Source: Bacteroidales bacterium
Lineage (GTDB): Bacteria; Bacteroidota; Bacteroidia; Bacteroidales; VadinHA17
Reading direction: 5' to 3'
DNA length: 8,243 bases
Assembly (NCBI GenBank): GCA_025455505.1
Contig: JALOMK010000122.1
Location: 1 to 8,243 of the forward strand
Under the pieces are notes generated by a model that worked only from the letters and a program-made list of their open reading frames with translations, did not search any database and was not told the DNA's origin. Within the stretch, counting starts at the first letter, position 1, and each line of letters starts with the position of its first letter. The position numbers and the translations under genes were made by a program. Positions 1 through 7,822 of this stretch are shown piece by piece.

Positions 1-1
1 C

Positions 2-460
2 CGCGAGGCGCTGAACGATCTCGCGCTGTCGATGGGCATAAACAGGATACTAATAAGCAATGTAAATACGGCAACCCCATCACGCAACCTGTATGGTGAT
101 GCCCTCGAGGCTCTCATAGGTGCGATCTTCCTCGACAAGGGGTTCCGGAAAACAAAGAAGCTCTTTATAAATAACGTTCTCAACAGGTTCCTCGATCTTG
201 AGGAGATAGTCAGAACCGATCCCGATTACAAAAGCCTTGTTTTTGAATGGGTTCAGAAAAACAAGTCAAATCTTGTCTTCACTTACAATGAAGAATATGA
301 TTTCGGCCAGAAGAAATCGCTTTTCTCGGTAAGACTGCTGATCGACAGGCAGGAGCTGGGAGAAGGCCAGGGTGCCTCCAAAAAGGAAGCGGAACAGGAG
401 GCGGCAGCAAAGGCCTGGAAGGTGCTGGTGAATAAAAATATACATCAGGCCGGCGGGTAA
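2..460 (+). CDS. rnc: Ribonuclease III, C-terminal part (5' end cut by window edge)
   Basis: Ribonuclease III is the cytoplasmic endonuclease that cleaves double-stranded RNA in rRNA precursors and some mRNAs. The frame is open from base 2, giving 152 visible residues beginning REALNDLALSMGI. The ATG at base 32 is an internal methionine, not the start. Visible residues 32-47 (GDALEALIGAIFLDKG) carry the second acidic pair of the catalytic domain, Asp33 and Glu36, which align with E. coli Asp114 and Glu117. The first signature, ERLEFLGD in the family, would lie upstream of the window. Residues from about 73 onward form a double-stranded RNA binding domain, with DPDYKSLVFEWVQ at its start and the basic GASKKEAEQEAAAKA helix near its end. 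The TAA at 458-460 ends the gene 39 bases before the IPExxxVDY-family gene, so the two are probably co-transcribed. Assignment is secure; only the missing N-terminus is unknown. Confidence 0.95.
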   Translation, partial: REALNDLALSMGINRILISNVNTATPSRNLYGDALEALIGAIFLDKGFRKTKKLFINNVLNRFLDLEEIVRTDPDYKSLVFEWVQKNKSNLVFTYNEEYDFGQKKSLFSVRLLIDRQELGEGQGASKKEAEQEAAAKAWKVLVNKNIHQAGG

Positions 461-499
461 TTTGTTTTTTCATACCTTTATCATGAAAGTCTCCGGCAG

Positions 500-940
500 A
501 TGAAGGGCTCGCAAAAGGTAACACGTGTTCAGCTAAAGGTCGACCAGCATACTGATCACCTGCTGATGGGCATTGTGTCGGCAGAACCGGATTACAAGCT
601 TTCCCTGGCCCTGAACAGGAAACTGGGCATCTCCCTTAAGAATGTGACTCCACTGGACCCCGGCGACAGCCAGTCACCCGGAAACAATTACAGCATGTTT
701 ACCGACTCGAGCGAGGCTCCCGGCACATGCTACTCACTTATCTCAAACCGAAACGGCGGCAATTTCCTCATAAAAAAACTGAGGAATATCGATTATTTAT
801 TTATTGCCAGGGAAGATGATATAAGGTCACGCACAAATGAAATCACAGCAGCTCTGAAGGAAACGGAATTTGTTACAGCAGTTTTAATTATTGACATTAA
901 TACAATCAGGGATAATAACTTAAAGTACTTAATTCAATAA
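500..940 (+). CDS. IPExxxVDY family protein, function unknown
   Basis: This 146-residue soluble protein resembles the Bacteroidota family named for its IPExxxVDY motif, whose function is unknown. Agreement is seen in the N-terminal block (MGIVSAEPDYKLSLALNRKL, about residues 23-42), the middle block around YSMFTDSSEAPGTCYSLISN, and the C-terminal block in which a hydrophobic strand is followed by IDINTIRDNNLKYLI. The motif itself is degenerate: residues 91-100 read IKKLRNIDYL, so Pro-Glu is replaced by Lys-Lys while Ile-Asp-Tyr is kept. Its place directly after rnc is the usual place for this family as I recall it from flavobacterial genomes, and supports the call. There is no signal peptide or membrane segment. 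ATG 500 is the first in-frame ATG after the rnc stop. No good Shine-Dalgarno sequence is visible, which is normal for this phylum. The family call rests on remembered similarity, not a search. Confidence 0.8.
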   Translation: MKGSQKVTRVQLKVDQHTDHLLMGIVSAEPDYKLSLALNRKLGISLKNVTPLDPGDSQSPGNNYSMFTDSSEAPGTCYSLISNRNGGNFLIKKLRNIDYLFIAREDDIRSRTNEITAALKETEFVTAVLIIDINTIRDNNLKYLIQ

Positions 941-943
941 GCC

Positions 944-1444
944 ATGGAGAATCTGCATTTCAATCTTTCAGAGGAGGAATCATCAAAAGGATGGAAAGTT
1001 CTTCTCGGGATCTTTGCCGGCATATTTCTGCTCACCGGGGTATATATAATCGTAAACAACCTTGTTTTCAACCGCGGGAATATCCCACTCACGTTTTCTG
1101 TTGTACCTATTGCAATAGGAATTCTTGTTGCATCTATTACGATATACGTTGCCGTAAGGAGGAAAGAACAGTACTTCAATATTACTGACAGCGAAATCGA
1201 ATTCAGGTACGGCATAATGAAGGCACGCTATCATAAGTTCAGGTGGGAAGATGTGAGGGAGATTATGCTGCCCCGCGGCCAGAAAAAAGCCAGGCTGCAC
1301 TTCAGGGATGGTTCTGATTTTATAATAAACCTTACATGGCTCGACAGGCAAAAGGCAGCAAGGATAAGGAAATACATCCTCTATGTTGCCAGGGAAAAAG
1401 ACTTTCCCGTACACAAGGTCATCAGCCTCAGGAAGGGGAAATAA
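944..1444 (+). CDS. Small membrane protein, two N-terminal helices plus PH-like cytoplasmic domain
   Basis: I do not recognise a named family for this 166-residue protein. After a short acidic N-terminus, two strongly hydrophobic segments lie at about residues 17-39 (WKVLLGIFAGIFLLTGVYII) and 50-71. The basic VRRKEQ just after the second helix suggests that the rest faces the cytoplasm. Residues about 77-155 alternate short beta-like strands and end in a helix rich in Arg and Lys (WLDRQKAARIRKYILYVA). They contain YFNITDSEIEFRYG and KFRWEDVREIMLP, a pattern like the bacterial PH-like domains (YdbT/YcxB/DUF304 type) that follow paired membrane helices. This suggests an inner-membrane scaffold or sensor, but no enzyme motif is visible. 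The ATG lies three bases after the preceding stop, so it is the last gene of the rnc operon. A strong terminator follows eight bases after its stop. The PH-like assignment is inference from pattern. Confidence 0.75.
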   Translation: MENLHFNLSEEESSKGWKVLLGIFAGIFLLTGVYIIVNNLVFNRGNIPLTFSVVPIAIGILVASITIYVAVRRKEQYFNITDSEIEFRYGIMKARYHKFRWEDVREIMLPRGQKKARLHFRDGSDFIINLTWLDRQKAARIRKYILYVAREKDFPVHKVISLRKGK

Positions 1445-1451
1445 AAAGAAA

Positions 1452-1479
1452 AGGCCGCCTGGCGGCGGCCTCACTTTTT
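1452..1479 (+). terminator. Rho-independent terminator after the rnc operon
   Basis: AGGCCGCC (1452-1459) pairs perfectly with GGCGGCCT (1464-1471) around a four-base loop TGGC, and a T-run (1475-1479) follows two bases later. An A-rich stretch at 1443-1451 can extend the pairing with the T-run and would serve as a weaker T-run on the opposite strand. It lies just after the stop codon of the membrane-protein gene and ends the + strand operon. Confidence 0.9.
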
Positions 1480-1504
1480 GATAACCCTAAAACTAACCTA
1501 ACCT

Positions 1505-1573
1505 ATGAAAAAAACCTCTATATCTTGTATTCCAAATATCGCATTAAGGGGGCAGATGCGACATCGCTGTTAA
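1505..1573 (+). other. Possible 22-codon leader ORF upstream of the sensor kinase gene
   Basis: An ATG at 1505 begins MKKTSISCIP and continues to a TAA at 1571-1573, ending ALRGQMRHRC. It is preceded by the repeat CTAACCTAACCT (1493-1504) and followed by an A-rich start (ATGAAAAAAACC) typical of translated starts in this phylum. It is in the same frame as the kinase start at 1625 but is closed by its own stop, so it is not an N-terminal extension. It could be a translated leader peptide, part of a non-coding leader RNA, or chance. There is no homology evidence, and the peptide lacks a recognisable attenuator codon run. Confidence 0.2.
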
Positions 1574-1598
1574 AGAAAGTTAAACCCTGTAAGTTAAG
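1569..1598 (+). promoter_or_regulatory. Three GTTAA direct repeats, candidate binding site for the OmpR-family regulator
   Basis: GTTAA occurs at 1569-1573, 1579-1583 and 1593-1597. The first two are in fuller agreement (GTTAAA at 1569 and 1579) and lie exactly ten bases apart; the third is fourteen bases further on. OmpR/PhoB-family regulators typically bind tandem direct repeats spaced by one helical turn, and the operon downstream encodes such a regulator. Autoregulation is therefore a reasonable inference, not something the sequence proves. Confidence 0.35.
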
Positions 1599-1609
1599 AT
1601 ATATTCAAG

Positions 1610-1617
1610 TAATTTTG
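1610..1617 (+). promoter_or_regulatory. Candidate Bacteroidota -7 promoter element for the sensor kinase operon
   Basis: TAATTTTG matches the Bacteroidota -7 consensus TAnnTTTG in full. It ends seven bases before the kinase ATG, so transcription from it would give an almost leaderless mRNA. No TTTG-like -33 element is seen at the expected distance; the GTTAA repeats occupy roughly that area, as expected for an activator-dependent promoter. The alternative is that this is a chance match and the true promoter lies further up the leader. Confidence 0.3.
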
Positions 1618-1624
1618 CAGTTGA

Positions 1625-3172
1625 ATGAAGAAGAGAACCATAGTATTACTTGCAATATTGTTCTTCATTGTCATCTCAGGGCTGCTATTCATACAGCTGT
1701 ACTGGATAAGGAATGCCATTTCCATAACCGACCAGCAGTTCAGGAATCTTGCCAACAAGGCCCTTGAATCAGTTGTACTCGAACTCGAGGAGAAGGAGCT
1801 TGTGGAATTCATAATTGAAGACATTGACCTTGCTTCAACTGATTCGGTAACAGCAATTATCCCTGCCAATTCTCCTCTTACAAAAAAGATCCAGGGTTAT
1901 CATCCCGACTCCAGGCTGCTCGAATCGTACGGACTTGCAAGCAGCAGGCAGCCGATTGCAATAACAAGTTCCGGGCACAAGATATTCATAAGTGAAGGAT
2001 CGGCGCAGGATTTCCCCGGGGAGACCTCGGAACCTTCGCCCCAGGCATTTTCAACTGAGGTCTCGGGAAGGGTCTCAAACAAGATTGTCTCACTCGAGAA
2101 GATTATGGAGAAGATACTACGGAATCCGCCTGACATAAGGGAAAGGATCGACCCGGAAGAGCTGAACCAGAGTATCAGGAACGCCCTGAACAGTGTAGGC
2201 ATTTACCTCGAGTACGAATTCGCTCTCCGTTCTGCCACCCTGGGTAACCTCTGGCGCTCACCGGGCTTCTCCGACAAGGCAGGAACAAACAAATTCATCC
2301 GTCAGCTTTTCCCGAACGACCCCGTTACAAGCCAGAACCAGCTTGTTGTATACTTCCTGCAGGAACAGCAGTACAAGTTCGAAAAGATAGGCAGCCTCGG
2401 GTTCATCAGTATCCTCTTCACCCTTATGCTGCTTGTTCTTTCAACAGGCACCTTCATAGTCATCTTCAGGCAGAAAAAACTGTCGGAGATCAGGACGGAC
2501 TTCATAAATAATATGACACATGAACTGAAGACTCCCATTTCCACGATATCCCTGGCAGCACAGATGATGTCGGACAAAACGATAAGCGATGAGGACAGGA
2601 ACATCGAAAATCTTGCCAGGGTAATATCTGATGAGAGCATGCGCCTGAAGTTCCAGGTCGAAAAGGTGCTTCAGATGGCCATTTTCGAGAAGATGAAGAT
2701 GAAGCTTAACCTGTCAGCCAGCGATCTCCATGCAATTATCGACAAGGCCATAGAAAACCATGCCCTCCACCTAAGGAAATGTGAAGGGGCGCTGATAAAA
2801 GATTACAGGGCCGCTCGCTCGTTTGCAGAGGTTGACGAGATTCACTTCCTCAATGCTGTGTCAAACCTCATTGACAATGCAATCAAGTATTCAAATGGAA
2901 ATCCTTCAATAAAGATTACAACTTCAAACAACAGGCAGGGGATTGTAATAAGCGTCGAGGATAATGGAATCGGCATCAGCAAGGATAACCTCAGCAGGAT
3001 ATTTGACAAGTTCTACAGGGTCCCTTCGGGGAACGTTCACAATGTAAAGGGTTTCGGACTGGGGCTGAGTTATGTGAAGAAGGTAATCGAGGAGCATAAC
3101 GGGAGCATTCGTGCCGAGAGCCAGCTTAACAAGGGAACAAAATTCATTATCGTTATTCCACAAACCAGGTAG
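1625..3172 (+). CDS. rprX: RprX-like membrane sensor histidine kinase
   Basis: This 515-residue inner-membrane kinase should autophosphorylate on histidine and pass the phosphate to the regulator encoded next. Membrane segment 1 is at about residues 5-28, followed by a large periplasmic sensor region (about 30-255), membrane segment 2 at about 257-281, and then directly the dimerisation/phosphoacceptor domain. His299 lies in NMTHELKTP. The ATPase domain has the N box (Asn414 and Asn418 in SNLIDNAIKYS), G1 box (DNGIGI, 446-451), F box (IFDKFYR, 459-465) and G2 box (GFGLGL, 476-481), so it looks catalytically complete. Only about 12 residues separate membrane segment 2 from the His domain, so there is no HAMP linker, as in the RprX type of Bacteroides, whose length is also similar. 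The start MKKRTIVLLAILFF gives the expected short basic lead into the first helix. The regulator gene begins two bases after the stop. Kinase identity is certain; the rprX name is by resemblance. Confidence 0.93.
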   Translation: MKKRTIVLLAILFFIVISGLLFIQLYWIRNAISITDQQFRNLANKALESVVLELEEKELVEFIIEDIDLASTDSVTAIIPANSPLTKKIQGYHPDSRLLESYGLASSRQPIAITSSGHKIFISEGSAQDFPGETSEPSPQAFSTEVSGRVSNKIVSLEKIMEKILRNPPDIRERIDPEELNQSIRNALNSVGIYLEYEFALRSATLGNLWRSPGFSDKAGTNKFIRQLFPNDPVTSQNQLVVYFLQEQQYKFEKIGSLGFISILFTLMLLVLSTGTFIVIFRQKKLSEIRTDFINNMTHELKTPISTISLAAQMMSDKTISDEDRNIENLARVISDESMRLKFQVEKVLQMAIFEKMKMKLNLSASDLHAIIDKAIENHALHLRKCEGALIKDYRAARSFAEVDEIHFLNAVSNLIDNAIKYSNGNPSIKITTSNNRQGIVISVEDNGIGISKDNLSRIFDKFYRVPSGNVHNVKGFGLGLSYVKKVIEEHNGSIRAESQLNKGTKFIIVIPQTR

Positions 3173-3174
3173 CC

Positions 3175-3867
3175 ATGAACAAATCAAGGATTCTGCTCGC
3201 CGAGGATGACAAGAACCTCGGGTCGCTTCTCAAGACTTACCTCTCTGCAAAAAACTACGAGACAAGCCTCTGCATCAACGGAACCATTGCTCTTGAAGCA
3301 TTCATGTCGGGCTCATGGTCGATCTGCATCCTTGACATCATGATGCCGGAGATGGACGGACTGACACTTGCCAGGGAGATAAGGAGGCTCAGGCCCGAGA
3401 TCCCGATAATCTTTCTTACTGCGAAGAACCAGAGGGAAGACGTACTGGAGGGGTTCAAGTCGGGAGCTGATGATTACATCACAAAACCCTTCTCGATGGA
3501 AGAGCTCCTGTACAGGATAGAGGCAATCCTGAGGAGAACGTCGCAGGCACCGGCAGGACTCCCCGCTAGGGAGGAGAAATATACTATTGGCGCCTACAGC
3601 TTTGACCCGCTGAAGCAGATACTCCAGCACAAGGACAGTCAGATAAAGCTGACAACAAAGGAAGCCGAGCTTCTTGAACTGCTATGCAGGCAGGGGAATG
3701 AAGTGCTTGAAAGGAATTATGCCCTCCGCACCATCTGGGTCGACGACAATTATTTCAATGCAAGGAGCATGGATGTTTATATAACAAGGCTGAGAAAATA
3801 CCTTAAGAAGGATCCATCGGTGAAAATCCTGAATGTGCACGGAAAGGGTTACAAGCTTCTTGCCTGA
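3175..3867 (+). CDS. rprY: RprY-like OmpR-family response regulator
   Basis: This 230-residue cytoplasmic transcription factor is the partner of the kinase just upstream; only two bases separate the genes. The receiver domain occupies about residues 4-120 and keeps the full phosphorylation set: the acidic pocket Glu10/Asp11/Asp12, phosphoacceptor Asp54 (CILDIMMPEMDG), Thr82 (FLTAK) and Lys104 (ITKPF). A short linker leads to a winged-helix DNA-binding domain at about 133-230. That domain contains LTTKEAELLELL, the recognition region NARSMDVYITRLRKYL, and the wing ILNVHGKGYKL. Length and domain order are standard for the OmpR/PhoB family. Its targets are not visible here, but the GTTAA repeats upstream of the operon are a plausible autoregulatory site. 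The stop TGA faces the lepA stop two bases away. Response regulator identity is certain; the RprY name is by resemblance and pairing. Confidence 0.93.
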   Translation: MNKSRILLAEDDKNLGSLLKTYLSAKNYETSLCINGTIALEAFMSGSWSICILDIMMPEMDGLTLAREIRRLRPEIPIIFLTAKNQREDVLEGFKSGADDYITKPFSMEELLYRIEAILRRTSQAPAGLPAREEKYTIGAYSFDPLKQILQHKDSQIKLTTKEAELLELLCRQGNEVLERNYALRTIWVDDNYFNARSMDVYITRLRKYLKKDPSVKILNVHGKGYKLLA

Positions 3868-3869
3868 GC

Positions 3870-5657
3870 TCAGTCGAGCTTAAGCACGGCCAGGAAAGCC
3901 TGCTGCGGGACTTCGACATTCCCTACCTGCCGCATCCTCTTCTTGCCCTTCTTCTGCTTCTCAAGAAGTTTTCTCTTACGGGTGATATCGCCGCCGTAGC
4001 ATTTTGCAGTGACGTCCTTACGCACAGCCTTTACGGTTTCCCTGGCTATTATCTTGGCTCCGATCGCAGCCTGTATGGCTATCTCGAACTGCTGACGCGG
4101 GATCAGCTCCTTAAGCTTAACGCACATCCTCCTGCCGAAATCATAGGCATGCTCCCTGTGAATGAGAGTCGAAAGAGCGTCAACCATCTCGCCGTTAAGC
4201 AAAATATCGAGTCTCACCAGGTCGGCCTTCTGGTAACCGGTATAATAATAATCGAAGGACGCATATCCCTTTGAAATACTCTTGAGCTTGTCGTAGAAAT
4301 CAAATACTATCTCTGCAAGGGGCATCTCGAAAGTAAGTTCAACCCTGTCCCTTGTAAGGTAGATCTGGTTTTTGAGTACTCCCCGCTTGTCGATGCAGAG
4401 GCCCATTATCGAACCTGTGTAATCAGACTTCGTAATTACCTGGGCATTGATGTAGGGCTCCTCAATCCTGTCGATATGATTAACGGGCGGAAGGCCCGAC
4501 GGGTTATGAACATCTATTTCCTCTCCCTTTGATGTAAATACCTTGTAGGACACGTTGGGTACGGTGGTTATCACGTCCATGTCGAATTCGCGGTCGAGCC
4601 TTTCCTGTATTATCTCCATGTGAAGGAGTCCGAGGAAGCCGCACCTGAATCCGAAGCCAAGGGCTGCTGAAGATTCTGGTATAAACGACAGGGAGGCATC
4701 ATTGAGCTGCAGCCTTTCGATCGAGCTCCTGAGATCCTCATAGTCATCTGCATCCACAGGGTATATGCCGGCGAACACCATTGGCTTAACCTCTGCAAAG
4801 CCTGAAATTGCGGTGTCGCAGGGATTGCTTACCTGGGTAATTGTGTCGCCCACCTTTACTTCCGATGAATCCTTGATGCCCGATATAATATAGCCTACAT
4901 CCCCGGCCATAAGAATATTGCGCGGCGACTGCTTTAGCTTAAGGACACCAATTTCGTCGGCGTCATACTCATGGCCCGTGCTGAAAAACTTCACCCTTTC
5001 CCCTGTCCTGAGGGTTCCGTTAACAATCTTGAAATATGCAATTATTCCCCTGAAGGAGTTGAAAATAGAATCGAAAACAAGAGCCTGCAGCGGAGCTGCC
5101 GGATCGCCTTTCGGGGCAGGTATTCTGCTTACTATCGCACTTAGTATCTCATCAACGCCCAGGCCTGTCCTGGCGCTTGCCTCAATTATTTCCTCCCTCT
5201 TGCAACCTACAAGGTCAACTATCTGGTCTTTAACCTCTTCAGGCATCGCAGCAGGCGAATCCATCTTGTTCAGGACCGGGATAATCTCGAGGTCATGATC
5301 GATTGCCATATAAAGGTTTGATATTGTCTGCGCCTGTATTCCCTGGGTTGCATCAATTACAAGAAGCGCTCCCTCGCATGCAGCTATCGACCTCGATACT
5401 TCATAGGAGAAATCGACATGCCCGGGAGTGTCGATCAGGTTGAGGATATATTTCTTCCCCCCCGCAGTATGCTCCATCTGGATGGCATGGCTCTTAATTG
5501 TGATTCCCCTTTCCCTCTCGAGATCCATATCATCAAGTATCTGGGCCTGGAAATCCCTTTCACTTATCGTTTTGGTCGTTTCGAGCAGCCTGTCGGCAAG
5601 AGTGCTCTTACCATGATCGATGTGTGCAATTATGCAGAAATTCCGGATATTATCCAT
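3870..5657 (-). CDS. lepA: Elongation factor 4 (translational GTPase LepA)
   Basis: EF4 is a ribosome-associated GTPase implicated in back-translocation and in 30S subunit biogenesis and initiation. The 595-residue length is that of the family. The GTPase domain shows G1 AHIDHGKST (11-19), the switch I block RERGITIK with Thr53, G3 DTPGH (76-80) with the catalytic His80, G4 NKMD (130-133) and G5 SARTG (161-165). Domain II follows, then the EF-G-like domains, including [13 protein letters not shown]. The C-terminus carries the diagnostic EF4-only domain, with [20 protein letters not shown] and the closing [16 protein letters not shown]. The start [18 protein letters not shown] places G1 where it belongs. 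GGAAG lies four bases before the ATG and may act as a Shine-Dalgarno sequence. The gene converges on the regulator gene with two bases between stops. A terminator upstream separates it from groL, so it probably has its own promoter. Confidence 0.98.
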   Translation of the reverse strand: MDNIRNFCIIAHIDHGKSTLADRLLETTKTISERDFQAQILDDMDLERERGITIKSHAIQMEHTAGGKKYILNLIDTPGHVDFSYEVSRSIAACEGALLVIDATQGIQAQTISNLYMAIDHDLEIIPVLNKMDSPAAMPEEVKDQIVDLVGCKREEIIEASARTGLGVDEILSAIVSRIPAPKGDPAAPLQALVFDSIFNSFRGIIAYFKIVNGTLRTGERVKFFSTGHEYDADEIGVLKLKQSPRNILMAGDVGYIISGIKDSSEVKVGDTITQVSNPCDTAISGFAEVKPMVFAGIYPVDADDYEDLRSSIERLQLNDASLSFIPESSAALGFGFRCGFLGLLHMEIIQERLDREFDMDVITTVPNVSYKVFTSKGEEIDVHNPSGLPPVNHIDRIEEPYINAQVITKSDYTGSIMGLCIDKRGVLKNQIYLTRDRVELTFEMPLAEIVFDFYDKLKSISKGYASFDYYYTGYQKADLVRLDILLNGEMVDALSTLIHREHAYDFGRRMCVKLKELIPRQQFEIAIQAAIGAKIIARETVKAVRKDVTAKCYGGDITRKRKLLEKQKKGKKRMRQVGNVEVPQQAFLAVLKLD

Positions 5658-5684
5658 TTAGCTTCCAGGTCTTAAAATCAGCTG

Positions 5685-5692
5685 CAAATATA
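5685..5692 (-). promoter_or_regulatory. Candidate -7 promoter element for lepA
   Basis: Read on the - strand, TATATTTG is an exact match to the Bacteroidota -7 consensus TAnnTTTG. It lies 27 bases upstream of the lepA ATG and just beyond the groL terminator, where a separate lepA promoter would be expected. The predicted transcript would have a leader of about 20 bases containing GGAAG. The upstream AT-rich sequence holds no clear TTTG -33 element, only GTTTA. Confidence 0.55.
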
Positions 5693-5715
5693 TAAAAATT
5701 AAACTAATGGAAGTG

Positions 5716-5753
5716 CCTAAAAACAAGCAGAGACAGGGGTGACCTGTCTCTGC
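5716..5753 (-). terminator. Rho-independent terminator after groL
   Basis: GCAGAGACAGG (5727-5737) and CCTGTCTCTGC (5743-5753) form a perfect eleven-base stem with a five-base loop. Read on the - strand, the stem is followed by TTGTTTTTAGG, the T-run expected of an intrinsic terminator. It starts about 25 bases beyond the groL stop and ends the groS-groL transcript before lepA. Confidence 0.93.
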
Positions 5754-5778
5754 AAAGTATTTAAAGATGAGTTGAATA

Positions 5779-7428
<1,650 letters not shown>

Positions 7429-7444
7429 TTAGAGTTTACTATAA

Positions 7445-7723
7445 TTAAGAAATGAAAAGGATGTCAGTCTGTGATATCAGGAGAAAATCCTCTCCGTCTA
7501 TCGAAAGCTCCTGTCCTGAATATTTTCCATAAAGGACCACATCGCCTTTCTTTACTTCCATTTCTTCATCTTTCTTGGGTGCTCCGACCATCACCACTTT
7601 CCCCTGACGGGGTTTTTCCTTTGCTGAATCGGGGATGATGATTCCGCTTGCTGTTTTCTCTTCAGCTTCATTAGGTTTCACAAGAACCTTTCCTGCCAGA
7701 ATTTTTCCTTTAAGTTGTGCCAT
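7445..7723 (-). CDS. groS: 10 kDa co-chaperonin GroES
   Basis: GroES is the seven-subunit lid that caps the GroEL ring. The 92-residue length is typical. The N-terminal strand is LKGKILAGKVLVKP. The mobile loop that contacts GroEL is at about residues 18-36 and carries the hydrophobic tripeptide Ile28-Ile29-Ile30 within TASGIIIPDSAKEKP, where E. coli has IVL. The conserved GKVVMVGAP, VKKGDVVLYGKYSGQE and the closing DILFI are all present. It is the first gene of a groS-groL operon, 31 bases ahead of groL. The upstream region has no Shine-Dalgarno sequence and no CIRCE (HrcA) element; instead it contains two short palindromes and a longer inverted repeat that may carry the regulation. Start MAQLKGK is the family start. 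An overlapping out-of-frame ATG lies five bases before it and is not used for this protein. Confidence 0.98.
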   Translation of the reverse strand: MAQLKGKILAGKVLVKPNEAEEKTASGIIIPDSAKEKPRQGKVVMVGAPKKDEEMEVKKGDVVLYGKYSGQELSIDGEDFLLISQTDILFIS

Positions 7724-7747
7724 ATCATTTAGTTTTAAAGTTAAAAA

Positions 7748-7760
7748 TCGAATAATTCGA
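7748..7760. promoter_or_regulatory. 13-bp palindrome in the groS leader, candidate operator
   Basis: TCGAATAATTCGA is a perfect palindrome with six-base arms around one central base, centred about 31 bases upstream of the groS ATG. The single-base centre makes it a better protein-binding site than an RNA hairpin. It is not the CIRCE sequence. No regulator can be named from the sequence. Confidence 0.3.
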
Positions 7761-7763
7761 CTC

Positions 7764-7820
7764 CTGAGCCTTGCGAATTGTATGCCAAATTGAAAAAAAT
7801 GTCATTTTGAGCAGGCTCAG
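7764..7820. repeat. Long-range inverted repeat upstream of groS
   Basis: CTGAGCCT (7764-7771) and AGGCTCAG (7813-7820) are perfect complements 41 bases apart. Two further pairs (GC 7773-7774 with GC 7811-7812) form across a one-base bulge. The right arm is also part of a local palindrome, TGAGCAGGCTCA (7808-7819), so the two pairings would exclude each other in RNA. Whether both arms are transcribed depends on the unknown groS transcription start. Confidence 0.35.
7786..7808 (-). promoter_or_regulatory. Candidate groS-groL promoter with overlapping palindrome
   Basis: On the - strand, TCAATTTG (7793 to 7786) matches the -7 consensus TAnnTTTG at all but one fixed position. Immediately upstream lies a perfect 13-bp palindrome, AAAATGACATTTT (7808 to 7796), with six-base arms. 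This placement, overlapping the space between the -7 and -33 elements, is where an operator would block or modulate transcription. There is no clear -33 element, so the call is tentative. Confidence 0.3.
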
Positions 7821-7822
7821 AT

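Noticed and set aside
32..460. ATG at base 32 as the start of the first gene
   Set aside because: The frame is open to base 2 and the codons before the ATG encode conserved RNase III sequence (REALNDLAL), so the ATG is internal.
983..1474. 163-codon - strand ORF antisense to the membrane-protein gene
   Set aside because: It begins inside the terminator hairpin, has no recognisable domain, and the opposite strand has a better gene with matching operon spacing.
1336..1767. 143-codon + strand ORF spanning the terminator and the kinase start
   Set aside because: It overlaps the end of one real gene, runs through a strong terminator and into another gene in a different frame, and has a low-complexity, unrecognisable product.
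4918..5298. 126-codon + strand ORF antisense to lepA
   Set aside because: It mirrors conserved lepA codons and has Ser/Ile/Leu-rich shadow composition; there are no family motifs and no start signal.
5727..5753. 11-bp inverted repeat as a mobile-element end or attachment site
   Set aside because: The short loop, the following T-run and the position after groL fit an intrinsic terminator fully, and there is no transposase or target duplication.
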